Source of the DNA: Tetrastigma voinierianum
Taxonomy: Eukaryota; Streptophyta; Magnoliopsida; Vitales; Vitaceae
Direction of reading: 5' to 3'
DNA: 64,000 nt
Assembly: GCA_016808115.1 (NCBI GenBank)
Contig: JAEQBH010000135.1
Location: forward strand, 62,001 to 126,000
Of the stretch, positions 23,790-35,139 are shown piece by piece (positions within the stretch are counted from its first letter, which is position 1; each line of letters opens with the position of its first letter). The translations under genes were made by a program, and so were the position numbers. The notes below the pieces were generated by a model. It was given only the letters and a program-made list of their open reading frames with translations, was not told the DNA's origin and made no database searches.

Positions 23790-24140
23790 TATTATTTTGT
23801 TTTATATGCATATCCCACATTAGTTAAAAAATGGGTTTGCTCTTACCTCCTAGCCTATAAAAGGGTTTTTCTCTCTTTGTAATATTTACACATTTACCCC
23901 TCACTATTTTGAGTATTTGTAGTATTGCCCAAATTGCATGGGTATTTACTTTTTGACCTAATTTCTTAGGAAATTTATTTGTGGCTAAAAGTTTGTAATT
24001 CTCTTAGATTAGTGGAATTTTTTCGACGATGCTCGAGGTCGTAGGTATTTATAACGAACCTCGTAAATTTCTTGTGTTCTCTTTTTTTTCCTATCTTTAG
24101 TTATTCTACTTGTTGCATTATTTGGTGTGTTGGCATAAAA
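23790..24140 (+). mobile_element. 5' LTR of copia-2
   Basis: Aligns end to end with 35140-35488. Shared blocks include GGGTTTGCTCTTACCTCC, CCTATAAAAGG (the TATA box) and GAGTATTTGTAGTATTGCCC. It starts TATTATTTTG where the 3' copy has TGTTATTTTG, so the terminal TG has mutated. A worn primer-binding-like stretch (TAGGTATAAAA) follows near 24143 and would correspond to TGGTATCAGAG for tRNA-iMet. Confidence 0.88.
23852..23864 (+). promoter_or_regulatory. TATA box of the copia-2 5' LTR
   Basis: The stretch reads CCTATAAAAGGG and recurs in the 3' LTR near 35201. Its place about 60 bp into the LTR and the perfect TATAAAAG core fit an LTR promoter driving the element's RNA. Confidence 0.65.
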
Positions 24141-24164
24141 ATAGGTATAAAAAATTTAGGTTCT

Positions 24165-24353
24165 TTTATAAGTATGCTTAGTGGTTACGACATTGCCCGA
24201 TCTTCCACATCAGAAATTTGCTCTTAAACTATTGATAGTTGAAATCTGTTCAAGTGAAATTATAAGTATGCTCTATGGTTGATGCGTAGCCCAATCTTTC
24301 ACATCAGAAATTTGTTCTTAAACCGTTGACAATTGAAATCCGTTCAAGAGAAG
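24165..24353 (+). repeat. ~95-bp tandem duplication in the copia-2 leader
   Basis: Two direct copies start TTATAAGTATGC at about 24165 and 24260. Shared blocks include CACATCAGAAATTTG and TTGAAATC. It lies between the 5' LTR and gag. Confidence 0.88.
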
Positions 24354-24923
24354 CTCCATTGTCTGGAATATCTGTGGAAGTTCTATCTAAGGAGATTGGT
24401 ATTTTGACACCATTTTGACCAAATCTAAATTTTTCCCGGGAACTTTTTGTTCTATTCGAGGAGACCGGTCTAAGGATCGTAGTATCAATTCAATCTTTTC
24501 CCGAGAATTGTCTTAGTATTCACAAAATGCAATTGTGTGGAAAGATTACGTATCATGGGTTAAAAAACGATCACAAAATGCAAAGTGATGTTGAAAATTC
24601 TCGATGGGTTTGAATAATTTTTACTTATTGCAAAGTGATATGAAGGATGGTAATCAGATATGCTAGATTCGGGATTTTGGTTTGGGAAAAGAAACAAGAC
24701 TAGATGATACCCGCGGTGAGTGAGTGCGGGAAAGGCTCAACATAAAACTGCAGGTTAATTTGTTATTGTCCGGCTAAAGCTAATGTGCATAATGCTTTCT
24801 ACAAGAGACATCCGTCATTTCGCTCAGGGAAGGCGCCGTAAAATAAGTATATGCAGCTGAAAAGCAATGAGAACTCCAGTTGTACTTCGGAAGAGATTAA
24901 TTCTGTCTTTAGTTAAAATCAGG

Positions 24924-25250
24924 TATGAGCCTTAGTTCCCATATTGATGAGTTTAATAAATTAATTTTCAATTTATTAAATTTAGATGAGACCTTCAAAG
25001 ATGAACATAAGGATATGTTATTGATTGGTTCTCTTCCTGATGAGTTAGACCATCTTTGTATTACCCTTATCCATGTGAAGGATAAATTGTCTTTTGAATA
25101 AGTTTGTTCTTCATTGTTGAATTATGAAATTTGGAAGAAAGATAAAAAAGAACATCAGGATGAGTCAGTGCAAGCATTAACAGTGAGAGGGTGTAGTCAA
25201 AATAAGAAATGGGAAAAAAAGGGAAAGGTGAGATCAAAGAGTAATTAGAA
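24924..25250 (+). pseudogene. Copia-2 gag remnant
   Basis: From the ATG at 24924 the frame reads MSLSSHIDEFNKLIFNLL, then LLIGSLPDELDHL. This matches the copia gag (UBN2-type) pattern of an amphipathic helix followed by a SLP motif. It stops near 25100 and continues in-frame after the stop with VCSSLLNYEIW. The N-terminal gag and the zinc knuckle are not recognisable. Gag would form the virus-like particle around element RNA. Confidence 0.8.
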
Positions 25251-25431
25251 AGATGAAAAGTATGTCTTTGTCGCGAGAAGTGGCATTGAAAAAAAGATTG
25301 TATCCTAAGCTGAAAAAGAGTACAGCAAGTGCAAGGTTATTTGGCATGCTTCTCAGTCATCGGCGAGGCAACTCTAGTGATTCTGAGTTTTGTTTAGTTA
25401 GTCATCAAACTATTGCTAATTTTAATGAATT

Positions 25432-25718
25432 TTGGATTCGGGTTGTACCTATCATATGTGTCCACATAAGGAATGGTTTTTCAATTTTGAAGAAGTTGAT
25501 GGTGGAGCTGTTTATATGGGTAGTGGTGATGTTAGCTATATCATTGAGATGGATTAGATCCGGTTGAGGAATCATGATAGATCAACTACAGTTATGAGAG
25601 ATGTTCTGTATGTACCGAAGTTGAAAAAAAATCTCATATCTTTGGGGGCCCTAGAGTTTAAAGGCCTTGTCATCATTATTCCAGATGAAGTTTTAAAAGT
25701 CATTTCAGGCACTCTTAT
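25432..25718 (+). pseudogene. Copia-2 protease and start of GAG-pre-integrase, cut by the gypsy insertion
   Basis: One frame carries LDSGCTYHMCPHKEWF, in which D-S-G is the aspartic protease active site. MGSGDVSYI and LRNHDRSTT follow, then VLYVPKLKKNLISLG, the classic end of the copia protease region. One in-frame stop lies near 25557. Coding is cut at 25718, after VISGTL, and resumes at 32533 in the same frame (IPKGIRRNNLY). The protease would cleave the gag-pol polyprotein. Confidence 0.88.
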
Positions 25719-27852
25719 TGTGACGCCCCGAAACCGGGGTGTCTGTTGACAACCCGTCAACTCATGGCAGGCCTTCGTGGATGTCGGTTACCCGACACCA
25801 CTATGAAAATCTGGGTAGTCCCTTTGTGCGGGAGCTCTACCCAAGGTACAAACCTATCCCAACAATCAACTTATGACCACATCGGGTTCATATCCAATTA
25901 AAATGAGTAAAAATGGCCACTTGGGCCCCTGCATTAATACTCACAACAAACATATCCCAACCAAAATATACTACATGATTAAAAAGTTATACATTACTCT
26001 TAATTCAAATACATATTGTACTTACAATTCTAATACATATTATCCAAAAACATTCAAAGCCACAACCCGATTCTTCAAAATCGGCCTCTAAAACAGCCGC
26101 CTTTCTCGAACCCTCGCACCGAAAAAAATATTCCTCGACAAGGTGAGCGCTATCGCCCATCGCAGAATTTATCCCTAAATGCAGTTACTCCCCACCTAAG
26201 GCATATGCAATGATCCAATGTAAACACACACTCAAGTAAACGTGATCCTACTTGAATGTCTAAACGCCCGATCTCATGTCTCGAGTCCTCACGACTCCCT
26301 CACACTCTCGCGTCTGCTTCACGTATGAGCAAACACCATTTTCAAACAAAACTTTGTTTCGAAAAATACACTACCGAAGTTTCGTGAAAATATGGGACTA
26401 CCCTCCAAGGCGACTAGTTGGAGAACTTCCTCAAACAAAGCTATGGCCTCATCCGAAATGATCTCTGGGCTGGACCGGTCTTCCCAACCCTACCTCCCTC
26501 CTGAAATCATCCCCGTGAAATTCTTTCGCAACCATGTTCGCTTTTCGTAAAATTCATGCCATGCACCCTACGCCTAATTTCTAGGGTTACCCGCCAGCAT
26601 ATGAAAATGCATTAAGCCATTTCAACACAATTTATACAAATATATCAATTATGTACATATTCTCAAATTTATAATCACACCACATGTAATTAACCTTGAT
26701 CGACCAACTCCCAAATTAAATTTCACTGAGCAATTCACAATATCATCTCCAATGGCCTACAAACACAATTATATTTTATATAATTATGTCATTGTGTTAA
26801 CACATTATAATCATGTATTAACCTATCTATTTCCACACAACTCAAGCCATTCATTTCAACAATTCAAGCACACAACACATGGACGATTTTTATCCAATTC
26901 ACACAACCCGGGACTGATTTTAACAAATTCCAAACCCAAACAGTTGGATCGGCCCATGGGCAGCTCCACTGGCCCAACCCTGCCCACTTAGAACCCGAAA
27001 TCCATGGCCATTTCTGGCCTCATACACACCAAAACATGATTTAATGCATAGATCACAACCCAAGCAGCCCAAACAGCCCATGGACTGTCCAAAATGGCTC
27101 CAAAAATTCCAACAATTTGGTCCCAAGTTTTGGGACCGATCAAACGGCCCCTCACGGCCTCAATCATACTCAACCATCAACAAAGTACTTAAACAAGAGG
27201 TAAAGCAAGTAGGATAAAACCCCTACCTCACCTGAGTTTGTCGAAACTCCTCAAAACCTATGGCTCCACGCGTTGCTCGTCGCAGAACAACTTTCTTCTT
27301 ACTTCCGGCTAGGAACCGACTCATCGGATGAAGCCGAAATCTAGAGAGAAGGAGGTCCTTCTCTCTCTCTAAAAAAAATCCGGCTGCACGTATTCCATAT
27401 TTTCTTTCTCTCGCACGTTTTTTTTTTCTTTTTGGTTCCTTTGCACTCTGTGAAAAGACAATACTATTGACTATCTTGTCTTCTTCCTCATTAATCTTTC
27501 AAAAATGCCATCTATGTCCCTTCTCTTGGATTTTTGACACTTGACACTATCTCGCCCGTCCATTTTCATCATTTCTCTACTCATGCAACATGTGTCACAT
27601 GAGTACATGTTATAGGTAACTTTTGTCACCATGATATCGCTTTACTTCGCACCGATACTTGCGCCTCGAAAAACGTAAATTCGAATCGCTCCTAATTCGA
27701 CGAAATTCAACGTGGTAAATGATTTCTCATGGCATCGATTCCAAATCTATGAACCCGCTTTTGTCATCCGAGATCTAGAAAAATTTTGGATTTTTATCGA
27801 AATTACGATTTTGCCTTTTTTCGAGAAAATTGGATTTTCTCGGGGTTTCACA
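25719..27852 (-). mobile_element. 3' LTR of the nested gypsy element
   Basis: On the minus strand it starts TGTGAAACCCCGAGAAAATC at 27852 and ends GGGGCGTCACA at 25719. It aligns along its length with 30458-32527 and with 1-1554. The terminal blocks around CCCCGGTTTCGGGG form a short inverted structure near its end. Confidence 0.92.
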
Positions 27853-27870
27853 TTCTCCCCTCCTTAAAAT
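27853..27870 (-). other. Polypurine tract of the nested gypsy element
   Basis: The minus strand reads TTTTAAGGAGGGGAGAA immediately before the LTR start TGTGAAACC. This purine run fixes both the element's orientation and the identity of the adjoining LTR as the 3' one. Confidence 0.88.
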
Positions 27871-27973
27871 AATTTCGTCTCGAAATTCTACGCACATACG
27901 TATTTAACCACGTGCATATGTAACCTCACCCTACTTCAAGACCATGGCTCCGTATGATGACCTGGCTTAAGGC

Positions 27974-28250
27974 CTAATTATCGACAACCCGACTACTGGC
28001 CAACTCATCCATCGCAAGAATGACATCAACACCCACACGTCTACTACTCCTAAGGTCCACCATGAGCGTGACCCTCACTAAGATCCCTGACTCACGATCT
28101 TGACACATCTGACCAACTCTCACCCTACATCCTAGGGAAGAATTTCCCATCATCTCTCTAAAGGCCTCAACCTCTAAGCCCAAACCTATCACGCGTGGTG
28201 CAACAATGATGAACATGATGCAAAAATAAGTGCGGGTATAAAACGTACCC
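27974..28250 (-). pseudogene. Gypsy protease remnant
   Basis: The minus frame contains APRVIGLGLEVE and, at its end, GVDVILAMDELASSRVV. The latter is the conserved DVILGMDWL-type motif that closes the gypsy protease domain, with W changed to E. The D-S-G active site expected just before the first motif is missing, replaced by a stretch with a frame change (LIFASCSS in one frame). Right after this domain the element jumps to the polypurine tract, so the deletion of RT to integrase begins here. Confidence 0.75.
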
Positions 28251-28430
28251 TGTATGTTCGGCTGATCTGTATGCTCAGCCTCTGGCACGATGGTGTAGAC
28301 ACGCCCCTAGGTCCTCGACATCCCGGGCCCGCGGCTCGTGACCGACCTCGACCACACACCATGGCCCCTCCGTCCCATCCAGGTCGAGGCGCCTGTGATA
28401 GCACCCCACGACCGAACCGGTTCCTCCGAC

Positions 28431-29200
28431 CTAATTGTGGTGTGGTGGAATGAACTGCACCCTCTCCTGTCCTATGGCTAACTGGGACTGTGCTGTCCCA
28501 AAATCCTGGGATCCCTGTCTCTGGGGGCAATCCTGTCTCATATGTCCAGCCGCCTCAATAGTAGCACACTGACCGCCTGCACCGACCAAGAACTCTGATC
28601 TATCCCTGACCCGGATGGTCGTGGCTCTGGAACCCTCGTGAACTAGAAGCACTAGTCTTCTTCCCCGAACTAGAAGAAGACTGACTCTCCTTCCTCTTGC
28701 TACTAACACTCGCGTCCCTAGTGCATCAAGCATCCTCGATCTCTCTCTCTACGGCCGTATCGCCCCAAATCCATGGAGTCCATATCCGCACGGTCCTACA
28801 TTCTGAACTGAATGGACAACTTCAAATTCATTCTCGAATCTCCTAACCTGGCCATGTCCGTGGCCACGTAATCATCGTAAAACCCAAGCAAGCAAATTTC
28901 GTTGAATCTAGCCACGTACTCCATCACAGTCATCATCCTCTGCTTCAGCTCTAGGAACTCCTGAGCCTTCGCATGTCTCGCAATATCCGGAAAATACTTA
29001 CCCATGAACAACTCCTGGAACTCTGCCCATGTCATTGCCTCTAGATCTTTAGAAGTCTTTGCCCATTTCCACCATACTTCGTGGCCTACTCTCTGTACCG
29101 AACGTAGCCTACCAATCCTCGCAAATGGGCCAGAGATAATCTCCATAGCCTCTAACACCTTCTCGATCTATACGAACCAATGGTCTGTCACCACCGGATC
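28431..29200 (-). pseudogene. Gypsy gag (capsid and zinc knuckle), frame broken
   Basis: The frame at 29158-28796 reads KWAKTSKDLEAMTWAEFQ, then FMGKYFPDIARHAKAQEFLE and MTVMEYVARFNEI. This is the Retrotrans_gag capsid pattern (W-x-E-F, YFP, L-Q, V-x-E-Y-x-x-x-F). Downstream at about 28572-28525 a worn zinc knuckle reads QCATIEAAGHMRQDCPQR, in which the second cysteine is lost to a small indel. At about 28300-28230 the end of gag (PEAEHTDQPNIQGTF) leads into protease. Capsid would package element RNA. Several frameshifts divide the ORF. Confidence 0.85.
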
Positions 29201-30272
29201 TCCTCCCCCCGTGAATGCTCTGAGGATGACGCGCCCTAAACCTCGAGGTTACTCCCGACCTCCTCGACTAATTCCCGCTATACCACCAGGTTATACTACT
29301 ACCGCACAATTTACAAACTTCAACAAAGGCCCGCGATCAACACCGGGTGGTGTCCGACCAGCACTCGGGGCCCTCTACGCCCTCGCCTCGACTCAGCCAT
29401 CTACGCTCAATGGCAAGTTAAATACAATGCAAGATTCTAAGGCATAAACACGCTTCCTAGACACTATTCATACACGTAATTACGCTTTATATATTATGTC
29501 CTTGCATTTATAAAGTAATGCAAGAAAACGACTCCATATATATCATATCATTTCAATATCAAAATTTTATTTTGAAAATTTCTCATTTTTTTTTTTAAAT
29601 TTTGTCCCCATTTGATTTGATTTGATTTATTATTATTTTTTTTCATTTCCAGAGCCTCTCATACTCCATACATGCAAGAATAACACCGTTATCCACAATT
29701 TCTATGCAAAAATCGAAGATAATTTTCCGGGGCTTTTCCACAAAACCCACTGCTTCGGCTCAAAATCGGGAGCTCGCTGTCTGCACTTTTCGACCTCATT
29801 CAAAATTTCTTAAACCTCAACCTCAAACTTAGGGGTTATGTTTTCCTCAACCCTAATTTTCCACATTGCCTCCTATGCTATTCACCAAGCATACAAGCAC
29901 ACAACAATCACACAACATAACACACAATTCACATAACATACAACTCATGTCATGTACAACAATCACACATCAATCACAACAATCATACAATCACTTGATC
30001 ACACAACATACATGACATTCAACATGTTATACACTAATCATGATAAAAACATGTGCAGCATGCGTTGTTCTAATCCTCGCCCCGCGGATTGCCTCTCTTA
30101 GGTAATCACATACCTAACCCTACATCGAGCCACTCCAAGTGGTGATGTCCTTACACCTCATGACCATGGCCTAAGCCCAAGTCCCCCAATCCCTAGGTTT
30201 TCATATACCTAAGTTCTACACTCTAAGACCGTGGCCTAAGCCTGAGTCCCCTAAGCCCTAGGTACTGCGGTA

Positions 30273-30372
30273 CCCAAGCTCCGATACCAAGTCGCTCTGC
30301 ATCGTGGACTACACTTATAACTACACCCACCGAGCTCCCAAGGTAATCGTTTACCTTAGCTCTAATACCAAG
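30273..30372 (-). other. Two primer-binding-like sites for initiator tRNA-Met
   Basis: The minus strand reads CTTGGTATTAGAGCTAAGG at 30372-30354 and CTTGGTATCGGAGCTTGGG at 30291-30273. Both resemble TGGTATCAGAGC, the complement of the plant initiator tRNA-Met 3' end. They lie in the duplicated leader, some 85 and 165 bp inside the LTR border rather than directly next to it. Confidence 0.65.
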
Positions 30373-30433
30373 CTGTGAAGCTGGTATCAGGACTAAACTT
30401 ATAACTACACCCACCGAGCTCCCAAGGTAATCG
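30306..30433 (-). repeat. 84-bp duplication in the gypsy leader
   Basis: A 44-bp block starting GGACTACACTTATAAC at 30306 recurs at 30390 as GGACTAAACTTATAAC with one change seen. The spacing is exactly 84 bp. The intervening DNA contains a primer-binding-like site. Confidence 0.93.
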
Positions 30434-30457
30434 CTAATTTTGGCCAAGGCTCATGCC

Positions 30458-32527
30458 GTGATCGCCCAAAACCGGGGTGTCCGTTGATTGCAACCCGCTT
30501 CTCAACCCGCAATACTGTGGATGTCTGCCATCCAAGACCACTCACGAAAATCGGGCAGAGTCTCCTTTGTACGGGGAGCTCTACCTAAGGTACAACCTAT
30601 CCCAATAATCAACTTATGACCACATCGGGTTCATACACAATTAAAATGAGTAAAAATGCCCACTTGGACCCCTGCATTAATACTCACAACAAACATATCC
30701 CAAACTAAAAGAGTACTACATGATTCAAGAGTTATGACATTTTACGAAATTATTAAATTTACAATTCTAATACATATTATCCCAAAACATCAAAGCCACA
30801 ACCCAACTTTCAAAATCAGCCTCTTAAAATGAGCCGCGTCGAACGCCCCGTAATTCGAAAAATATTCCTCGACAGGTGAGCTATCGCCACGTAAATTACC
30901 CTAAATGGGTTACTCCTCACCTAAGTGCATATGCAATGATCCAATGTAAACACACACTCAAGTAAATTCGTGATCCTACTTGAATGTCTAAATGTCCGAT
31001 CCCATGTCTCGAGTCCTTACCGACTCCCTCACACTTACCTAAGCCATGTATAAGAAAACACAATTTTCAAAACAAAACTTCTTGTTCTAGAAAATACACT
31101 ACCAAGTTTCGGTAAAAATATGGGATTACCCTCCAAGGCGAATTGGTTGGAGAACTTCCAGAAACAGTCATGGTCCTCATCCGAAATGATCTGTTAGACC
31201 GTCTTCCAACCCCATTCTCCGGAAAATCATTCGCAACCATGTTCGTTTTTCAGAAAATTCATGTCATGCACTCACGCCTAATTTCTAGGTTACCCAGTGC
31301 ATATGAAAATGCATTATGCCATTTCAACACAATTTATACAAATATATCAATTATGCATATATTCTCAAATTTACAATCACACCACATGTGTTCAACTTTC
31401 TTTGATCAACCATCTCTCTAAATTAGCTCACTTGAGCAATTCATGAATAGATTTGACTACAATGGCCTACAAACACAATTACAGATTTATACAATATGTC
31501 ATCAGGTTACACATTATAATCATGGTAATAACCTATCTATTTCACACAACTCGCGAATTCATTTCAAATAATTCAAGCACACAACACATGGACGATTTTT
31601 GTCCATAATTACACAACCCGACTCCATTTTAACAAATCTCAGGGTCCCGCCGCAGTTGACCTGGTCTATTAGGCAAAATTCTGATCACCCAACTTCTAGT
31701 CACTTTGTGGTCCCAACCAGGCCATTCCCTACCATACACACCAAAACATGATTTAATGCATAAATCACAACCCAAGCAGCCCAAACAGTCCGTGGACTCC
31801 CAAATGTCTGGTGGCTTCCAACACACTGTCCCAAGTTTTGGGACCACCAAACGCTTTCCCCACTGCACTTCAATCTGCTCAACTATTATCAACAAAGTAC
31901 TTAAACAAGAGGTAAAGCAAGTAGGATAAACCCCACCTCAAGGGAGTTTCTCTGTCGAAACTCCTCAAACCGTGCCCACTTGTTGCCTTCACTGTAGAAC
32001 AACTTTCCTTCTTGTTCTAAAGAACCGATTTAGACGGACATGAATCTGTAGGAGAAGGAGGTCCTTTCTAAAAATGTAGAAAAATCTGCCATCAGATCTC
32101 CATATTTTCTCTCTGCACGTTTTTCTTTGTCTTAAAATTGGGGAAGACAACACTATTGACTATCTTGTCTTCTTCCTCACACCTTCAAAATGCCATCTAT
32201 GCTCCTTATCTTGATTTTTGACATCAGTATCATCTACTGGTCCATTTTCTTTACTTCATTTTTCTACGGCGCAATATGTGTCACATAGAGCATGTTATAG
32301 GTGACTTTGTCACACATATCGCTTACTCGCATCCGATACTTGGTGCCTCGAAAAACGGCAAATTTTGAGATCGCCTCTTAATTTACCAAATTCAACGTGG
32401 TGTACTAGATTTCACGGTGACTATTCCAATCTGGAAATCTGCTTTGTCATCCGAGATTTAGAAAATTGGATTTTTGCATGTAAATTATGATTTGTTCTTC
32501 GAGAAAAATTGATTTTCTGGTTTCACA
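30458..32527 (-). mobile_element. 5' LTR of the nested gypsy element
   Basis: On the minus strand it starts TGTGAAACC at 32527, next to the target duplication CTTAT, and ends near GGGCGATCAC at about 30458, where the terminal bases have decayed. It aligns with 25719-27852. Differences from the other LTR are mainly clusters of small indels, for example around 30830-30900 versus 26090-26165. Confidence 0.9.
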
Positions 32528-32532
32528 CTTAT

Positions 32533-33420
32533 GATTCCTAAAGGCATAAGAAGAAATAACCTGTATACTATAATAAGAGTACAATGACTAGAGTAAGGGC
32601 TACTGCTCAAAGAGGTGATAAAGATTAAAAAATTACTAGTTTGTGGTATTAACGTTTGGGGCATACATGTGAGAGAGACTTACTAATTTTGGTGAAACGA
32701 GGCTTATTGAAATGTGCAAAGACTGTAAGCTAGAATTTTGTGAGTATCAGGTTAAAGGGAGCAAAGGAGAGTGAAATTTGGTATTGTTATTCATAATACC
32801 GAGGGTATTCTTGGCTATGTTCACTCAAATGTATGGGGACCTACCAAGAGTGCATCTATGTGAGTGCGTATAACAACCTTATATTTTAAAGATGACTTTT
32901 TAGAAAAACTCAAAAGTGTTATGAAGAGTAAGCGTGGTAGTATTTAATGTTTTCCTTAAATGGAAAAATACGTCAAAACACAAACCGGAAAGAAGATCAA
33001 GCATCTTACACAGACAATGGTGGTGAGTTTCAACGGAGCGCTGAATCAGGTTAAGATGAGGATATTGTACGTCACTTTACAATTAAAGATACACCACAAT
33101 AGGAATGGAGTGGCATCCATGAATCTACATTACTAGAGAAAGTTCATGTGTTGTCCAACGTCGGGTCATAAGGAATTTTAGCCGGTCGTGACTTATGCAT
33201 GTCATCTCATCAATCGTCTACCTTCAACTGGTATTAATGATAGAATTCCATTAGAGGTATGGTCTAGACAACCAGTTTCTGATTATGATTCTTTACATGT
33301 TTTTGGTTCTACTGCATACTATCATCTGAAAGAATCTAAGTTGGATCCAAGAGCCAAGAAAGCAATATTCTTGGGTTTCTCTTCAAGAATTAAATGATAT
33401 CGTCTCTAGTGTCCTAGTTC
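32533..33420 (+). pseudogene. Copia-2 GAG-pre-integrase and integrase remnant
   Basis: Begins in frame with the protease region left of the gypsy element (IPKGIRRNNLY). Motifs then appear in several frames: NTEGILGYVHSNVWGPTKSA near 32800 (start of the integrase core, where the first catalytic Asp is lost: HSNVWGP for HSDVWGP), TDNGGEF near 33019 (second catalytic Asp), and TYACHLINRLPSTGI, PLEVWS and LHVFGSTAYYHL at 33188-33397. Many stops. Integrase would insert the cDNA into the genome. Confidence 0.85.
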
Positions 33421-35075
33421 AAAGAAGATTATATCCAGCAGATATGTGACATTCGACGAGTCTTCAATTTTGAAGAAATTAGAAAATCATACAAAAGGAA
33501 AATGCAGTATTCGCAAATGTGGAGTATAGTCGTTAATAGTTGAATTTGAAGGCAATAATGCTGTATCTGGCAACTCAATTTGTTGAGACAAATGTTGGTA
33601 ATCCTGTGATCAAGGAGGACTTGAGAGATGGTGGAGAAGGTTATGTTCAAGAATCACAACAACAACATGAATCTATTGCAATTAATAAGCCAAGACGTGA
33701 GATACGCAGACCTGCTTGATATAATGATACAATGGCTTATGCACTTCTAATTGTAGATGATGATGCCCCTTCCACTCATAAAGAGGCAGTCATGTGTTCC
33801 GCCACGCGGAAGATGTGCCTATGGAAGAGAGGGAATCTCTTCTAAAAAAGTGAATGGAAGGAAATTGGGTGCAAATGAGTATATACAAAGAAAAAAGTGT
33901 TCCCTAACAAGTATGATGTTCGCTACAAGGCAAGGCTGGTGGCTAAAGCTATGCTCATAAGGAAGGAATTGACTACAATGAGGTATTTTCTCCAATTGAG
34001 AAACATTTTTCCATTAGAATTTGTTAGCCTTGGTAGCTCGATGAATATGGAACTGTTCAACTTGATGTGTAAAAACAATTTTACATGGTGATTGAAGAGG
34101 AAATCTATATACCAACCATATTCCAAACTGTTGGTAAAGAAGATATGGTTTGCAAATTGAAAAGATCGACTTGGCTCGAAGCACCCCAAGGCAAAGGGTA
34201 TATGGTTTGATCGGGCCTAAGGACTGGTCGAGGTACACTAAAAGTAAATTTGATAACTGTGTGTATTTTTTAAGGCTGCATGATGGTTCTTTCATTTATC
34301 TACTCTTGTATGTTATGATATGTTGATAGCTTCAAAGAATGTCGAAGAAATTGAAAAATTAAAGACTCACCTGAACTGTGGAGTTTGACGAAATATTTGG
34401 TGAGGCAAAGAAGATCAGGTACGGGAGATCACTAGAAATGTAGGAGGCAAGATTTGTTTGACTGTATACATTCAAGAAGGTACCATGTTGTTTCGACATT
34501 TCTGAGAAGTCAAAACATGTAAGTACTCCACTTACTCCTCATATGAAACTTAGTGCATCTTTGTCTCCTAATTCAAATAAGGAACGAGAATGTATGTCTG
34601 GAGTTCCATATGCTAATGTTGTTGGTAGTCTAATTATGTTATGGTGTGTACGAGACTAGACATTTCACATGCAGTTGGAGTGGTGAGCAGGTATATGTAC
34701 GATCTCGTAGCGACATTATCAGCAAAGGTTTGATCTTACGGCATTTACAGTAAATCGATGTTGCTGCTCGTGCGCATGATACATGTAATCGTGATGCTAT
34801 CGCTAAGTGGATTCAGATACGTCAGGCACTTGATAAACGATAGTTGACAACCGATTATGTGTTTACTCTTGTTGAACACTGCCAGAATTGAGAAAGTCTA
34901 CTTTACAACTACGCTGTTTTTGTCTACTAACAAGCAAAGCATGCATTGACTGAGATTCCAGGCAGGCTACTTGGTTAGGAGGACTCATCGGATGAATTAG
35001 TTGGTCAAGCAAATTTATTTATTCCGACAATTAGAGTGTTATTTGTTAAACAAATTTTGACTGCATCCTTGAGTG
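33421..35075 (+). pseudogene. Copia-2 reverse transcriptase and RNase H remnant
   Basis: After a worn linker, RT begins near 33900 with KYDVRYKARLVAKA. It continues in shifted frames with NEVFSPIEKHF and EEEIYMNQP-like sequence. The YVDD region is reduced to MICLIASKN-like sequence near 34320. VPYANVVGSLI near 34610 matches the RT C-terminal copia motif. RNase H is represented by DYVFTLVE near 34855, ALTEIPG and ATWLGGLIG near 34950. No open frame exceeds about 70 codons. Confidence 0.82.
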
Positions 35076-35139
35076 TATTTGGAGGTGTTGTTGCTTTCAT
35101 CAGAAAAGAGAAGTTTCGAGGTGTGACTGGCATATTCGT

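Larger units (their letters stand above)
29450..30457 (-). other. Leader (5' UTR) of the nested gypsy element
   Basis: Lies between the 5' LTR and gag and has no ORF of note. The part 29870-30060 is rich in ACA and CAC triplets. It holds the primer-binding sites and an 84-bp duplication, described separately. Confidence 0.7.
25719..32527 (-). mobile_element. Gag-pro-only gypsy element nested in copia-2, with CTTAT target duplication
   Basis: Minus orientation: 5' LTR 32527-30458, leader with primer-binding sites, gag, damaged protease, polypurine tract, 3' LTR 27852-25719. The flanks are CTTAT at 25714-25718 and CTTAT at 32528-32532, an exact 5-bp duplication. The host copia frame resumes across it. 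The interior is only 2.6 kb and lacks RT, RNase H and integrase, so movement would need enzymes from a relative. The LTRs differ by many small indels. Confidence 0.92.

Noticed and set aside
26920..27173. Minus ORFs in the gypsy 3' LTR, with similar ones in the 5' LTR at 31629-31895
   Set aside because: Both LTRs share them because they are copies; there is no domain and LTRs of this group are not coding.
28189..28530. 113-codon minus ORF rich in Arg and Gly
   Set aside because: It is a shifted frame of the C-terminal part of gypsy gag, not a separate gene.
29004..29447. 147-codon plus ORF
   Set aside because: It is the complement of the gypsy gag capsid region; the minus frame carries the capsid motifs.
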